Below are positions 56,037-64,000 of a DNA stretch of 64,000 bases, one piece after another. The stretch lies in NCBI GenBank assembly GCA_016720905.1, contig JADKJT010000030.1, positions 62,001-126,000 on the forward strand. Reading direction: 5' to 3'. Position 1 is the stretch's first letter. Every line of letters starts with the position of its first letter. Source of the stretch: Gemmatimonadaceae bacterium (GTDB lineage: Bacteria; Gemmatimonadota; Gemmatimonadetes; Gemmatimonadales; Gemmatimonadaceae). The position numbers and the translations under genes were made by a program. The notes beneath the pieces were generated by a model. The model searched no databases. It had not been told where the DNA came from and saw only the letters and a program-made list of their open reading frames with translations.

Positions 56037-58230
56037 ATGCCCAATTCCATCTCACTCACCTTGCCGTACTTGAATCGCGAGCTCAGTTGGCTCGACTTCA
56101 ATGCGCGCGTTCTCGACGAGGCGCTCGACGATCGCGTTCCGCTGTTGGAGCGCCTCAAGTTTCTGGCCATCTTCAGCACCAACCTCGACGAGTTCTACAT
56201 GGTGCGGGTGGCTGGATTGCGGCGCAAGGTGGCCTCCGGCGCGCCGCGGTACCTTCCCGATCCGCTGGCGCCCGCCGAGCAATTGGAGGCCATTCGCACA
56301 CGCGTCGCCGGCCTGATGGAGCGGCGGCGCACGGCACTTCGCGACCAGCTCTGGCCGGCGCTGGCTGAGCGCGGCGTGCGATTGCTTCGGATGCCGGAGT
56401 TGTCGGCCGGTGAGGCCGCGACCGTCAGCGAATACTTCGAGTCACAAGTCTTTCCCGTGCTCACGCCGCTGGCCGTCGATCCGGGACACCCGTTTCCGTA
56501 CATCTCGAATCTGTCGTTGTCGCTGGCGGTGCAGATTGTCGATCCGGTAACTGGGGCTGAGCACTTTGCCCGCGTCAAGGTGCCGCGCTCGTTGCCGCGG
56601 TGGGTGCCTGTGGGTCGCCCGCATTGCTTTGTGCCGCTGGAAGACGTCATCGGGGCAAACCTCGGCGCGCTGTTCCCGGGGATGACCGTATCGCAGTGGC
56701 ACACGTTCCGTATCACACGCTACTCGGATCTCGATCTGGGTCAGATCGACCAGCCCGAGGACCTGCTGGAGACGATCGAGCAACAGGTCTTCCAACGACG
56801 CTTTGGCGAGGTGGTGCGCCTGGAAGTGCATCGGGAGATGCCAGCTGCCATGCGACAGCTGCTGCTTGAAGAGTTGGGAGAGAGCGAAACGCAAGCGATC
56901 GCGCCATTGCGGGCGGGTGATGTGCATACCATCGACGAGTTGATGGAACTGGGTGACCTGATGACACTCAGCGGACTCGAGGCAGACGATCTGGCCGATC
57001 TCCACGATGCACCGTACACGCCGGTTGTACCTGCCGCGTTGCGCGACGGTCGCAATTTGTTCGACGCAATTCGCGAACGAGACCTGTTGGTGCATCACCC
57101 GTATGAGTCCTTCGCAACCACGGTCGAGGCGTTTCTCGAACTGGCCGCCCATGATCCGCAGGTGTTGGCGATCAAGCTGACCTTGTATCGCACCTCGGGC
57201 GACACCGCCATCGTGCGCGCGCTCACTGAAGCGGCGGAGCAGGGCAAGCAGGTGGCGGTACTGATCGAGCTGCAGGCCCGTTTTGACGAACAGAACAACA
57301 TCTCGTTCGCGCGCACCATGGAGGTCATACGGCATCCATGTCGCCTATGGCCTGCCGGGTCTTAAGACCCATGCCAAAACCGCCATGGTGGTGCGTCGTG
57401 ATGCGGATGGCATTCGTCGCTATTGCCACCTGGGCACCGGGAACTACAACTCGAAGACGGCGCGGCTGTACACGGATATTGGTCTGTTCACGTGCAACCC
57501 GCAGATCGGCGCCGACCTGACCGATCTGTTCAATTCCCTGACGGGTATGTCGCGGCAGAAGCGTTACCGGAAACTGCTCGTCGCGCCGGCCAACTTGCGT
57601 GAGCGAACCATTGAGTTGATCAATCGGGAGGCGACGCACGCCAAGGCCGGAAGGGGAGGGCGCATCATCGCGAAGATGAATGCGCTCGTCGATCCGGGAA
57701 TCATCGACGCGCTCTATCGGGCCTCGCAGGCGGGCGTCGAGATCGACCTGATCATTCGCGGTATCTGCTGTCTGCTGCCGGGGGTTCCTGGCGTGAGCGA
57801 GCGCATTCGCGTGATCTCGATTCTCGGACGTTTCCTGGAGCACTCGCGGCTGCAATCGTACGGCAATGCCGGCCAGCCGGAGTACTACATCGGGTCAGCG
57901 GACTGGATGCCGCGCAACCTGGACCGGCGTGTTGAAGCCATGGTCCCCATCGAAGATGCGCAACTGCATCGCAAGCTCAAGTCGCTGCTGGAAACCTGCC
58001 TGTCGGACAATCGGCAGGCGTGGGAATTGAGTGTCGATGGTCAGTACCGTCGTCGTCAGCCGCTGGGGCGCCCTGAGCGCGCGACGCAGCACATCCTGAT
58101 GCGCGAACCATGGGGACTGCTCCCGGACGGCAAGCCGGTCTCGGCGGCGCGCAAGCGATCATCCAGGCCGCGCGGCCACGCGCGGACGGAAGGCAAGGGA
58201 CGCACCAACCCGGCCGTGGATGACGCGTGA
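56037..58230 (+). CDS. ppk1: polyphosphate kinase 1, one-base insertion near 57325
   Basis: The first frame (56037-57365) starts LPYLNRELSWLDFNARVLDEA and runs through HHPYESFATTVEAFLELA and IKLTLYRTSGDTAIVRAL, then breaks at TMEVIRHPC. The next frame (to 58230) continues YGIHVAYGLPGLKTHAKTAM, carrying the autophosphorylated His of GLKTHAK, and YIGSADWMPRNLDRRVEAM. Removing one base in GAGGTCATAC (57324-57327) gives a continuous ~730-aa PPK1. It reversibly makes polyphosphate from ATP. It lies in the phosphate island after pit. Confidence 0.92.
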
Positions 58231-58250
58231 CACGTCCACGGCCGGGTTGG
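58205..58250. terminator. 16-bp stem hairpin at the ppk1/porin junction
   Basis: CCAACCCGGCCGTGGA (58205-58220) and TCCACGGCCGGGTTGG (58235-58250) pair perfectly over 16 bp with a 14-nt loop that contains the ppk1 stop codon. It lies between the convergent ppk1 and porin genes and can act on both strands. No long T-run follows. Confidence 0.65.
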
Positions 58251-58260
58251 TTGTCCGACG

Positions 58261-59477
58261 CTAGAAGTTGAACTGCGCCTGAAGGCGCAGCAACTCGCCA
58301 CGCTGGTGATTCTTGGGGCGCTGCTTATCCTCGAACCGGCGATCTCCATGGTAGTACGTGGTGGTGAATTCCACGCTGGAGTTGGGCTGCCATTCGAGCC
58401 CCAATTCGAAATCGCGCACGGTGTAGCTTCTGGCGTCGCGCTCGTGTTTCTTGCCGCCGTCATACACCTGATACCGGGCGAACGGGAACAGCACCTGATG
58501 ACCCTTCTTGATCTGGTACGTGGCGGTGACAAATCCTCCCTCGAGCGAACGCGTTTCAATGCTGTCCTTCGCGGGATTGTACTCGGGCCCGCGTCCCACA
58601 TTGTACTCGGCCAGCAGGCCGAATGGTTTGGGGGCAACGCTGATCGACGCGACGACGCGCTCGTCACGATAATTCCAGTCGGACCTGCCTTTCACGCCGG
58701 TGCTTCGCTGATCTGACGTCACGTCGTACTTGCCGCTGTAGGCGGCCAACGACGGCTCCACGATCTGTTTGCCGACGGCGATGGGATAGGTGGCACGGGC
58801 CACCACGTGCAGGGAATTGTTGGCCTCAGGGCGATTGGCCGTCTGACCGTTGTACGCCCCGATGGCAAGCACCCCATAGTCGCCGCTTCCCTTCAGGTTG
58901 TCGTTCACCAGGCTGCTAAAGCGATCACGGATCTTCTTGGGCGCCCACATCATGAACGCACCGATGTCGCGCTCGTTCGCCGACGCGCTATTGGTGGCGT
59001 CCGCGCGATCGAGCGGCAGTCGGTTCTGGCTGCTCTGCAGATTCTCGAAGCTGTAGGGCACCTTGCTCTGCCCAAGTCGCAGTCGGAACTCATTCTTCGT
59101 GTCGAGTCCGATGTCCGTGTACCAGTCGCGCAGCTGCGCGACGTTGCCCGACGTGCCACCGTGCTGGCGAAGTCCGGCTGCAAGTAAATGAAGACCCGGG
59201 GGTGGACCTGCCCCTGGAAGACGATGCGTGCGCGTCGGATGAATACGCCGTTGTTGGCACCCCAGCTGCGGTCACACTGCTCGCACTGCAGGGAATCGTT
59301 CGTCTCGAGCAACCGGTTATACCGAATCTGTCCATAGCCTCGGACGCGAATCTTCTCGTACCACGGCGTGGCGGCCGGCGCGGGAGGGGGAGTCTTGGCC
59401 TGCGCGTGCGCGTCTGCGGAAACCAGCAGCAATGCGAGCGACACCGGCACGTATCGGGTGGCGAAGTGACGAGGCAT
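58261..59477 (-). CDS. phosphate-selective porin (OprP/OprO) family protein, frame broken near 59159
   Basis: From ATG 59477 the protein begins with a signal peptide (VPVSLALLLVSADAHAQ), then IRVRGYGQIRYNRL and the porin segment FIRRARIVFQGQVHPRVFIY. It leaves frame after LQPDFAST. The next frame continues GNVAQLRDWYTDIGLDTKNE and LRLGQSKVPYSFENLQSSQN, and ends LRLQAQFNF with the terminal aromatic of an outer-membrane barrel. One missing base near 59158-59161 explains the break, giving about 405 aa. It lies within the phosphate island, supporting phosphate or polyphosphate uptake. Confidence 0.8.
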
Positions 59478-59563
59478 ATGTAAAGAGTCGGGTACGAGTT
59501 GGTGACGACGGCGACACCACAGTGTATCGCGGTGGTCACACCGACGCGCCGAATGCGACCGGG

Positions 59564-59590
59564 CTGTTACAATCGTTGCCGAACTGTTAC
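59564..59590. promoter_or_regulatory. CTGTTAC direct repeats upstream of the porin gene
   Basis: Two CTGTTAC heptamers start at 59564 and 59584, 20 bp apart (about two helical turns), 87-113 bp upstream of the porin start. They could bind a response regulator on one face, possibly in the phosphate regulon. The resemblance to PhoB CTGTCA half-sites is partial. Confidence 0.35.
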
Positions 59591-59613
59591 TCCGAGCCGT
59601 CGCTTGGTTGCAG

Positions 59614-61224
59614 CTACTCGCCGTCGCCCTCAACGAAGGTGATCACCGACCCGTCGGGGGCCACCACTTCCACGGGGCGCCCGAGCACTTCTTCGAGGAG
59701 GGCTCGCTTGCGGGCGCCTCCCCAGCACTCCAGCCGCACGTTGGTGGCTCCTTCGGCCTCCAACACCGTGACCCGAACGGCGTCGGCCGCCCACCGAATC
59801 TTGAGCCGGCCAACGGCACTCACGTGGCCGCGATCCAGGCCGTCGGCGAAACGCAGGAGCGCCGAGAGCTTGACGATGCGTTCGCGCAACACGCGATCGA
59901 GTTGCGCGAACCCCCGGTGTTTGCGTTTGGGCGCCGTGCCACGGTGATACCGCGCCACGTGGGCGATCGCGATCTGCTCAGCCGGCGTCATGCCGAGGAG
60001 TTCCGCGTGCGAGATGAGATGGAACGAGTGCTTGTGGTGGTTCTCGTAGTTGATGTGGTAGCCCACATCGTGCAGCAACGCCGCATCCGACAAGATGCGG
60101 CGGTCCACGGCGCCCAAACCCATTCGCGGCGCCAGCGCCTCGAAGAGCTGCAGCGAGAGCTGTTGCACTTGTCGCGAATGCGGTTCCTCGTAGTGGCACC
60201 GCTCGGCGAATTCTCGAACGGAACGCTCGCGGGCCGCCCCCGGATCGGCCACTACCGGCGTCACTCGTGCCGATTCCAACAGCAGGCCTTCACGTATTCC
60301 GTAGCCGGAGCTCACCAGGTCGCGCGCGTCGAAGCGCGCCATGACTTCGGCCGCGGTCGCCAGGCCGGCGACAATGATGTCGGCGCGGGCCGGGTTCAGA
60401 CCCGGCACGCGCGAGCGTTCTTCCGGGTCGAGTCGCTGCAGCCAATCGAGCAGATGTTCAAGTTCCACACGCGAGACCCGGGTCCCGTGCGGTGCGCGCG
60501 AGGTCAATCCCTGCCGTTGCAGCATAATGCCCGCGAGATTCGTGAACGTCCCGCCTGACCCGATCACACGCACCCCGCGCCAATCCTTGACCGGGGACGC
60601 CTTCCGAAGCCCCTCACGCACATGCTCGCGCAACTCGCGCACGGCGCGCGGCCTGACTGCGGGCGTGAGGAACCGTTCGGTGAGCCGTACGGCGCCGAAG
60701 GGCATCGATGCCACGCGCTCGATGAGTCCATCCTTTGCCAGGACGATCTCCAATGAGCCGCCGCCGATGTCCATGACCAGGGCGCGGCCGGCGCCCAGAT
60801 CGAAGTGGGCCAGTGCACTCCGATAGCACAGCAGGGCTTCCTGTTCACCACTCAGGACACGAATGTCGACGCCGGTGAGCGACTGCGCCCGACTGGTGAA
60901 CTCCAGTCCGTTGGTGGCGTCCCGAACGGCACTGGTGGCCACGATCTCGATCCGGGCGGCCCCCAGCTGCCTCGACAGCATGACCATGCGTTGGAGCGAG
61001 GCCAACGCCGCGTCGAGCGCCGTCTGGCCCAAGGCTCCCGTTCGCTCAAGGCCTTCACCGAGTCGGGGCATCGCCTTCATCTCGTCGATGACCCGGATCT
61101 GACCCGTGAGCGAGACGTCGGCCACGATCTGGCGAATGGAATTCGACCCGATATCGATGGCGGCGATGCGTTGATCGCCGCTCGCGCCACTACCGGACGG
61201 CGGTGTAAGCGGGCGTGCCGTCAT
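59614..61224 (-). CDS. ppx: Ppx/GppA exopolyphosphatase-type phosphatase with HD domain
   Basis: The 536-aa protein has the actin-like N-terminal domain (RIAAIDIGSNSIRQIVADV, EIVATSAVRDATNG, LSGEQEALLCYRSA, VMDIGGGSLEIVLAKDG, GSGGTFTNLAG) and a C-terminal HD domain (DAALLHDVGYHINYENHHKH). It hydrolyses polyphosphate ends and/or pppGpp, the counterpart of ppk1 nearby. ATG 61224 begins before the ASKHA core. It is divergent from pstS across a 247-bp region containing Pho-box-like repeats. Confidence 0.9.
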   Translation of the reverse strand: MTARPLTPPSGSGASGDQRIAAIDIGSNSIRQIVADVSLTGQIRVIDEMKAMPRLGEGLERTGALGQTALDAALASLQRMVMLSRQLGAARIEIVATSAVRDATNGLEFTSRAQSLTGVDIRVLSGEQEALLCYRSALAHFDLGAGRALVMDIGGGSLEIVLAKDGLIERVASMPFGAVRLTERFLTPAVRPRAVRELREHVREGLRKASPVKDWRGVRVIGSGGTFTNLAGIMLQRQGLTSRAPHGTRVSRVELEHLLDWLQRLDPEERSRVPGLNPARADIIVAGLATAAEVMARFDARDLVSSGYGIREGLLLESARVTPVVADPGAARERSVREFAERCHYEEPHSRQVQQLSLQLFEALAPRMGLGAVDRRILSDAALLHDVGYHINYENHHKHSFHLISHAELLGMTPAEQIAIAHVARYHRGTAPKRKHRGFAQLDRVLRERIVKLSALLRFADGLDRGHVSAVGRLKIRWAADAVRVTVLEAEGATNVRLECWGGARKRALLEEVLGRPVEVVAPDGSVITFVEGDGE

Positions 61225-61350
61225 GCGTTCGGTCCCATATAGTGAACAGGATTGGCCACGACTGAAGCTATCGGACCGGCGCGCGATCGACAGGGCCTGC
61301 ATTCGAACGGCTGCCCGGTCGCGGCGTCAGCCCAGCTCGTAGCCCCTTTG

Positions 61351-61377
61351 TGACGCCGCCGTGACGTATCCGTGACA
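61351..61377. promoter_or_regulatory. Pho-box-like direct repeats between ppx and pstS
   Basis: TGACG (61351), TGACG (61362) and TGACA (61373) occur at exact 11-bp spacing, within CTTTGTGACGCCGC and GTGACGTATCCGTGACACGG. On the other strand they read TGTCA/CGTCA/CGTCA, the core of PhoB half-sites. They lie about 95-120 bp upstream of pstS and 127-153 bp upstream of ppx. Regulation by phosphate limitation is likely but inferred. Confidence 0.6.
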
Positions 61378-61471
61378 CGGCCCCGTGAGCTTCGTGGGAA
61401 TCGATGGCGCCGTTGGCCGGCTGCACTCATCGCCGGGCGTCTGCCTTCGTCACTCTCTCGTTGGAGCCCTG

Positions 61472-62542
61472 ATGTCACGCAATTCGTTTCGTGTTGGGCT
61501 GGTGCGGTCGCTGGTCCTTGGCGTCTCGGCCTTCGCGGCTGTTGCCTGCAAGGGCGGCGAGCACAAGACCGTGGCGCTCACCGGTGCCGGTGCCACGTTT
61601 CCCTATCCGATCTACTCCAAGTGGTTCGACGCGTTCTACAAGGCGACGGGCAACCAGGTCAACTACCAGTCGCTGGGGTCCGGCGCCGGTGTGAAGCAGT
61701 TCACCGAAGGCACGGTGGAGTTTGGCGCGACAGACGGCCCGATGTCGGATGCCGAAATCACTGCCGTGAAGGGCCAGGTGATCCACCTCCCCACCGTGCT
61801 CGGCGCCGACGCCGTCACCTGGAACCTGCCGTCGCTCGGCAAGACCGCGCTCAAGTTCGACGCCGCCACGCTCGCCGACATCTTCCTCGGCAAGATCACC
61901 AAGTGGAATGACGCGCGACTCGTCGCGCTCAATCCCGGTGTGACGCTCCCCGCCATCGACCTGCTCGTCGTGCACCGTTCCGACGGATCGGGAACCACAT
62001 TCATCTGGACCGACTACCTGAGCACCATCTCGCCAGAATGGGCCGAGAAGGTCGGGCGCGGGAAGTCCGTGAATTGGCCGGTCGGTCTCGGCGGCAAGGG
62101 CAACGAGGGCGTCACGCAGCAGATCAAGCAGGTCGAGGGCACGATCGGCTACGTGGAGTTGATCTACGAGCTCGCGAACGACCTGCCCGTCGGCGAGATC
62201 AAGAACAAGTCGGGCGCCTTCGTCGCGCCGACCCTCGAGAGCGTGAGCGCGGCCGCGGCCGGCGTCGAGCTCGCCGAGGACACCGACTTCCGCGTCTCGA
62301 TCGTCGATGCCGCGGGTGCAGGGGCCTACCCCGTCTCGTCGTTCACCTGGCTCCTCGTCAGCCCCGACGTCGCCGACGTCGACAAGGCCAAGGCCATCAA
62401 GGCGTTCCTCACCTGGATGACCGGACCCGAGGCGGCCGCGATGGCGCGCGAACTGCACTATGCGCCGCTCCCGGCTGCCGTGGCTGAGCGCGTGAAGGCT
62501 CGGATCGCGACGCTCAAGGGCGCAGGACGGGTGCTTCCCTGA
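61472..62542 (+). CDS. pstS: phosphate-binding lipoprotein of the Pst ABC transporter
   Basis: The 356-aa protein has a lipoprotein signal ending FAAVAC (Cys26). The substrate-binding motifs are LTGAGATFPYPIYSKW, YQSLGSGAGVKQF, FGATDGPMSD (phosphate-contact region) and VHRSDGSGTTFIWTDYLS. It binds phosphate in the periplasm and hands it to PstCA. The last ~260 codons use CTC and GTC much more than the rest of the window. The stop TGA overlaps a CTG that is the proposed pstC start. Confidence 0.92.
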   Translation: MSRNSFRVGLVRSLVLGVSAFAAVACKGGEHKTVALTGAGATFPYPIYSKWFDAFYKATGNQVNYQSLGSGAGVKQFTEGTVEFGATDGPMSDAEITAVKGQVIHLPTVLGADAVTWNLPSLGKTALKFDAATLADIFLGKITKWNDARLVALNPGVTLPAIDLLVVHRSDGSGTTFIWTDYLSTISPEWAEKVGRGKSVNWPVGLGGKGNEGVTQQIKQVEGTIGYVELIYELANDLPVGEIKNKSGAFVAPTLESVSAAAAGVELAEDTDFRVSIVDAAGAGAYPVSSFTWLLVSPDVADVDKAKAIKAFLTWMTGPEAAAMARELHYAPLPAAVAERVKARIATLKGAGRVLP

Positions 62543-63490
62543 AGACCAAGCCGGTCACCCTATCGGGTAGGTCGAAGGGTGACACGCTCTTCAAGTGGCT
62601 GCTGATCGCGGCCGCCTGCACAATCCCTGCGCTGCTTCTGGCTTTGCTGGCGGAACTGACGCGGGGCGCACTACCCGCGGTCGGTCGTTTCGGGCTGGGA
62701 TTCATCACATCCTCCACCTGGGACCCGGTCGCGGGGCACCTTCGGGGCCTGGCCGGCGATCTTCGGTACGTTGCTCACGTCCTTCCTCGCGCTCGCGATG
62801 GCCGTGCCGCTCGCGCTCGGCGTCGCCATCTATCTCACCGAGTTCGCGCCGGGGCGCATCCGCCAGCCGATCGCGACGGTGATCGAGCTGCTCGCGGCGA
62901 TCCCGAGCGTCGTCTACGGCATGTGGGGCATCTTCGTCCTCATCCCGTTCCTGACGACGTGGGTCTATCCGGTGCTCGAGGCGCGCCTCGGGTTCCTCCG
63001 CTTTTTCCGGGCCCGATCTATGGTCCGTCGGTACTCTCCGCGGCGATGATCCTGACGATCATGATCGTGCCGTTCATCATGTCGGTCTCGCGCGAGGTGC
63101 TGCTCGCGGTGCCGGCCGGTCAGCGCGAGGCCGCGCTCGCCCTCGGGGCGACGCGCTGGGAGGCGGTGAGCACCGCCATCGTCCCCTACGCCAAGTCGGG
63201 GATCATCGGCGCCGTCATCCTCGGACTCGGCCGCGCGCTCGGCGAGACGATGGCCGTGACGATGCTGATCGGCAACCGGCATGAGGTCGCGGCCTCGCTC
63301 TTCGCGCCCGGCTATTCCATGGCGGCCGTGATCGCCAACGAGTTCGCGGACGCCGCCGGCGGACCGATCCACGAGTCGGCGCTGATCTACATGGCACTGC
63401 TGCTCTTCGGCGTGACCGTGCTGATCAATGCCGCCGCCCGCCTGATGATCTGGCGTGTGTCGCGCGGACGCGGGAACGCATGCCTCGTGA
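62539..63490 (+). CDS. pstC: phosphate ABC transporter permease PstC, with frame breaks
   Basis: The product reads MKTKPVTLSGRSKGDTLFKW (from CTG 62539), then TM1 and LGFITSSTWDPVAG. One extra C near 62738-62741 must be skipped to continue FGAWPAIFGTLLTSFLALAM and LTEFAPGRIRQPIATVIELL, and one base must be restored near 63008-63012 to reach FPGPIYGPSVLSAAM. It then runs through the permease EAA-loop region (AALALGATRWEAVSTAIVPY, GLGRALGETMAVTML) to about IWRVSRGRG. A final shift near 63440-63480 is needed to reach a TGA at 63488 overlapping the pstA GTG. About 316 aa when repaired. Four frame breaks in about 0.8 kb in pstC-pstA point to poor consensus sequence. Confidence 0.8.
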
Positions 63491-64000
63491 CCATGCGCTC
63501 GCGCGATCCGCCGCGGCAAGTCACGGCTCATGGTGTCGCTCATGGGCGTCGCCGTGGTGCTGGCGGTGCTGCCGCTCTTCCTGATCCTCGGCTCGCTCAT
63601 CCTGAAGGGCGCCTCGTCGCTCTCATTCGGCTTCTTCGTCAACCGGCCCGTGCCGGTCGGCGAGACCGGCGGCGGCGTCGCGCACGCCATCAATGGCACG
63701 CTCTTGATTGTCGGCGTGGCCTCGTTGGTTGGCGTGCCGTTGGGCATCGCCGCCGGACTCTACGCCAGCGAGTATCGCGGCACGCGGCTCGCCTGGATCA
63801 CCCGCTTCGTCGCTGACGTGCTGAACGGCACGCCGTCCATCGTCGTCGGGCTGCTGGCCTGGACCTGGGTGGTCGCCACGCAGCGGCATTTCTCCGCGCT
63901 GGCGGGCTCGTTCGCCCTCGCGTTCCTGATGATTCCGATGGTGATGCGCACCACCGAGGAGCTGGTTCGCCTGGTGCCCGACTCGCTGCGCGAGGCGGCG
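63487..64000 (+). CDS. pstA: phosphate ABC transporter permease PstA (cut by window end)
   Basis: From GTG 63487 (overlapping the pstC stop as GTGA) the sequence reads VTMRSRDPPRQVT, then needs one base near 63520-63527 to continue RLMVSLMGVAVVLAVLPLFL. Permease sequence follows: GGGVAHAINGTLLIVGVASL, GIAAGLYASEYRGTRLAWIT and LNGTPSIVVGLLAWTWVV. The end LVRLVPDSLREAA reaches the window boundary. It forms the second half of the PstCA channel, and PstB and PhoU are probably just downstream. Confidence 0.8.

Overview
The window is 64 kb of high-GC bacterial chromosome carrying about 58 protein genes and one tRNA gene. No rRNA, prophage, insertion sequence or CRISPR array was seen. The combination of a futalosine-type menaquinone tail cluster (ubiE-ubiD-ubiA-ubiX), a crtB-cruF-crtI carotenoid cluster, an ECF sigma/anti-sigma/membrane-protein triad, UvrC-like and Fpg-like repair genes and a large phosphate/polyphosphate block best fits a Gemmatimonadota bacterium, probably Gemmatimonadaceae. 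This assignment rests on gene content and remembered family knowledge, not on a search.

Layout. 0-1.6 kb: a minus-strand cassette of a small Cys-rich exported protein, a one-cysteine thioredoxin-fold protein and a 6-bladed beta-propeller protein cut by the window edge. 1.9-5.2 kb: mrp, a MATE exporter and a SAM hydrolase-family enzyme. 5.2-5.9 kb: a VapBC pair. 6.0-8.0 kb: ECF sigma factor, zinc-finger anti-sigma factor and membrane protein. 8.1-12.2 kb: menaquinone tail genes. 12.2-17.8 kb: a frameshifted tetratricopeptide-like protein, a phosphodiesterase, a second ECF sigma factor with the stub of a kinase, a UvrC-like nuclease, mutM and purD. 17.9-22.8 kb: M48 protease, PLP sulfur enzyme, HD-GYP response regulator and a degenerate acyl-CoA synthetase. 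23-27.4 kb: glmM, glmS and a second Fpg/Nei glycosylase. 27.4-31.2 kb: prfC (frameshifted), an AGTACTC heptad array, an unrecognised 523-aa protein and dtd. 31.2-39.4 kb: metZ, maf, a GT9/LPS-kinase/adenylate-cyclase operon, trpE, a NUDIX gene and a secreted protein. 39.4-45.9 kb: the proteostasis block tig-clpP-clpX-lon-engB. 45.9-49.4 kb: carotenoid genes and tRNA-Leu. 49.5-54.2 kb: degP-like protease, dnaK and a rhomboid protease. 54.3-64 kb: a phosphate island (DUF47 regulator, pit, ppk1, phosphate-type porin, ppx/gppA, pstS-pstC-pstA).

Main points of interest. (1) Three genes (MATE, lon, pstC) have no ATG/GTG/TTG start outside their conserved core, but each has an in-frame CTG that overlaps the upstream stop codon as CTGA, suggesting coupled CTG initiation. 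(2) A dispersed palindromic GGGAGAC/GTCTCCC element sits just upstream of three plus-strand genes. (3) A 13-unit AGTACTC/GGTACTC array lies next to an orphan 523-aa protein of unknown function. (4) Three 11-bp-spaced TGACG/TGACG/TGACA repeats (TGTCA/CGTCA on the other strand) lie between ppx and pstS and look like a Pho-box. (5) At least eight single-base frame breaks occur in otherwise intact housekeeping genes. They are most simply consensus errors, and four fall in the pst genes, where codon usage also shifts.
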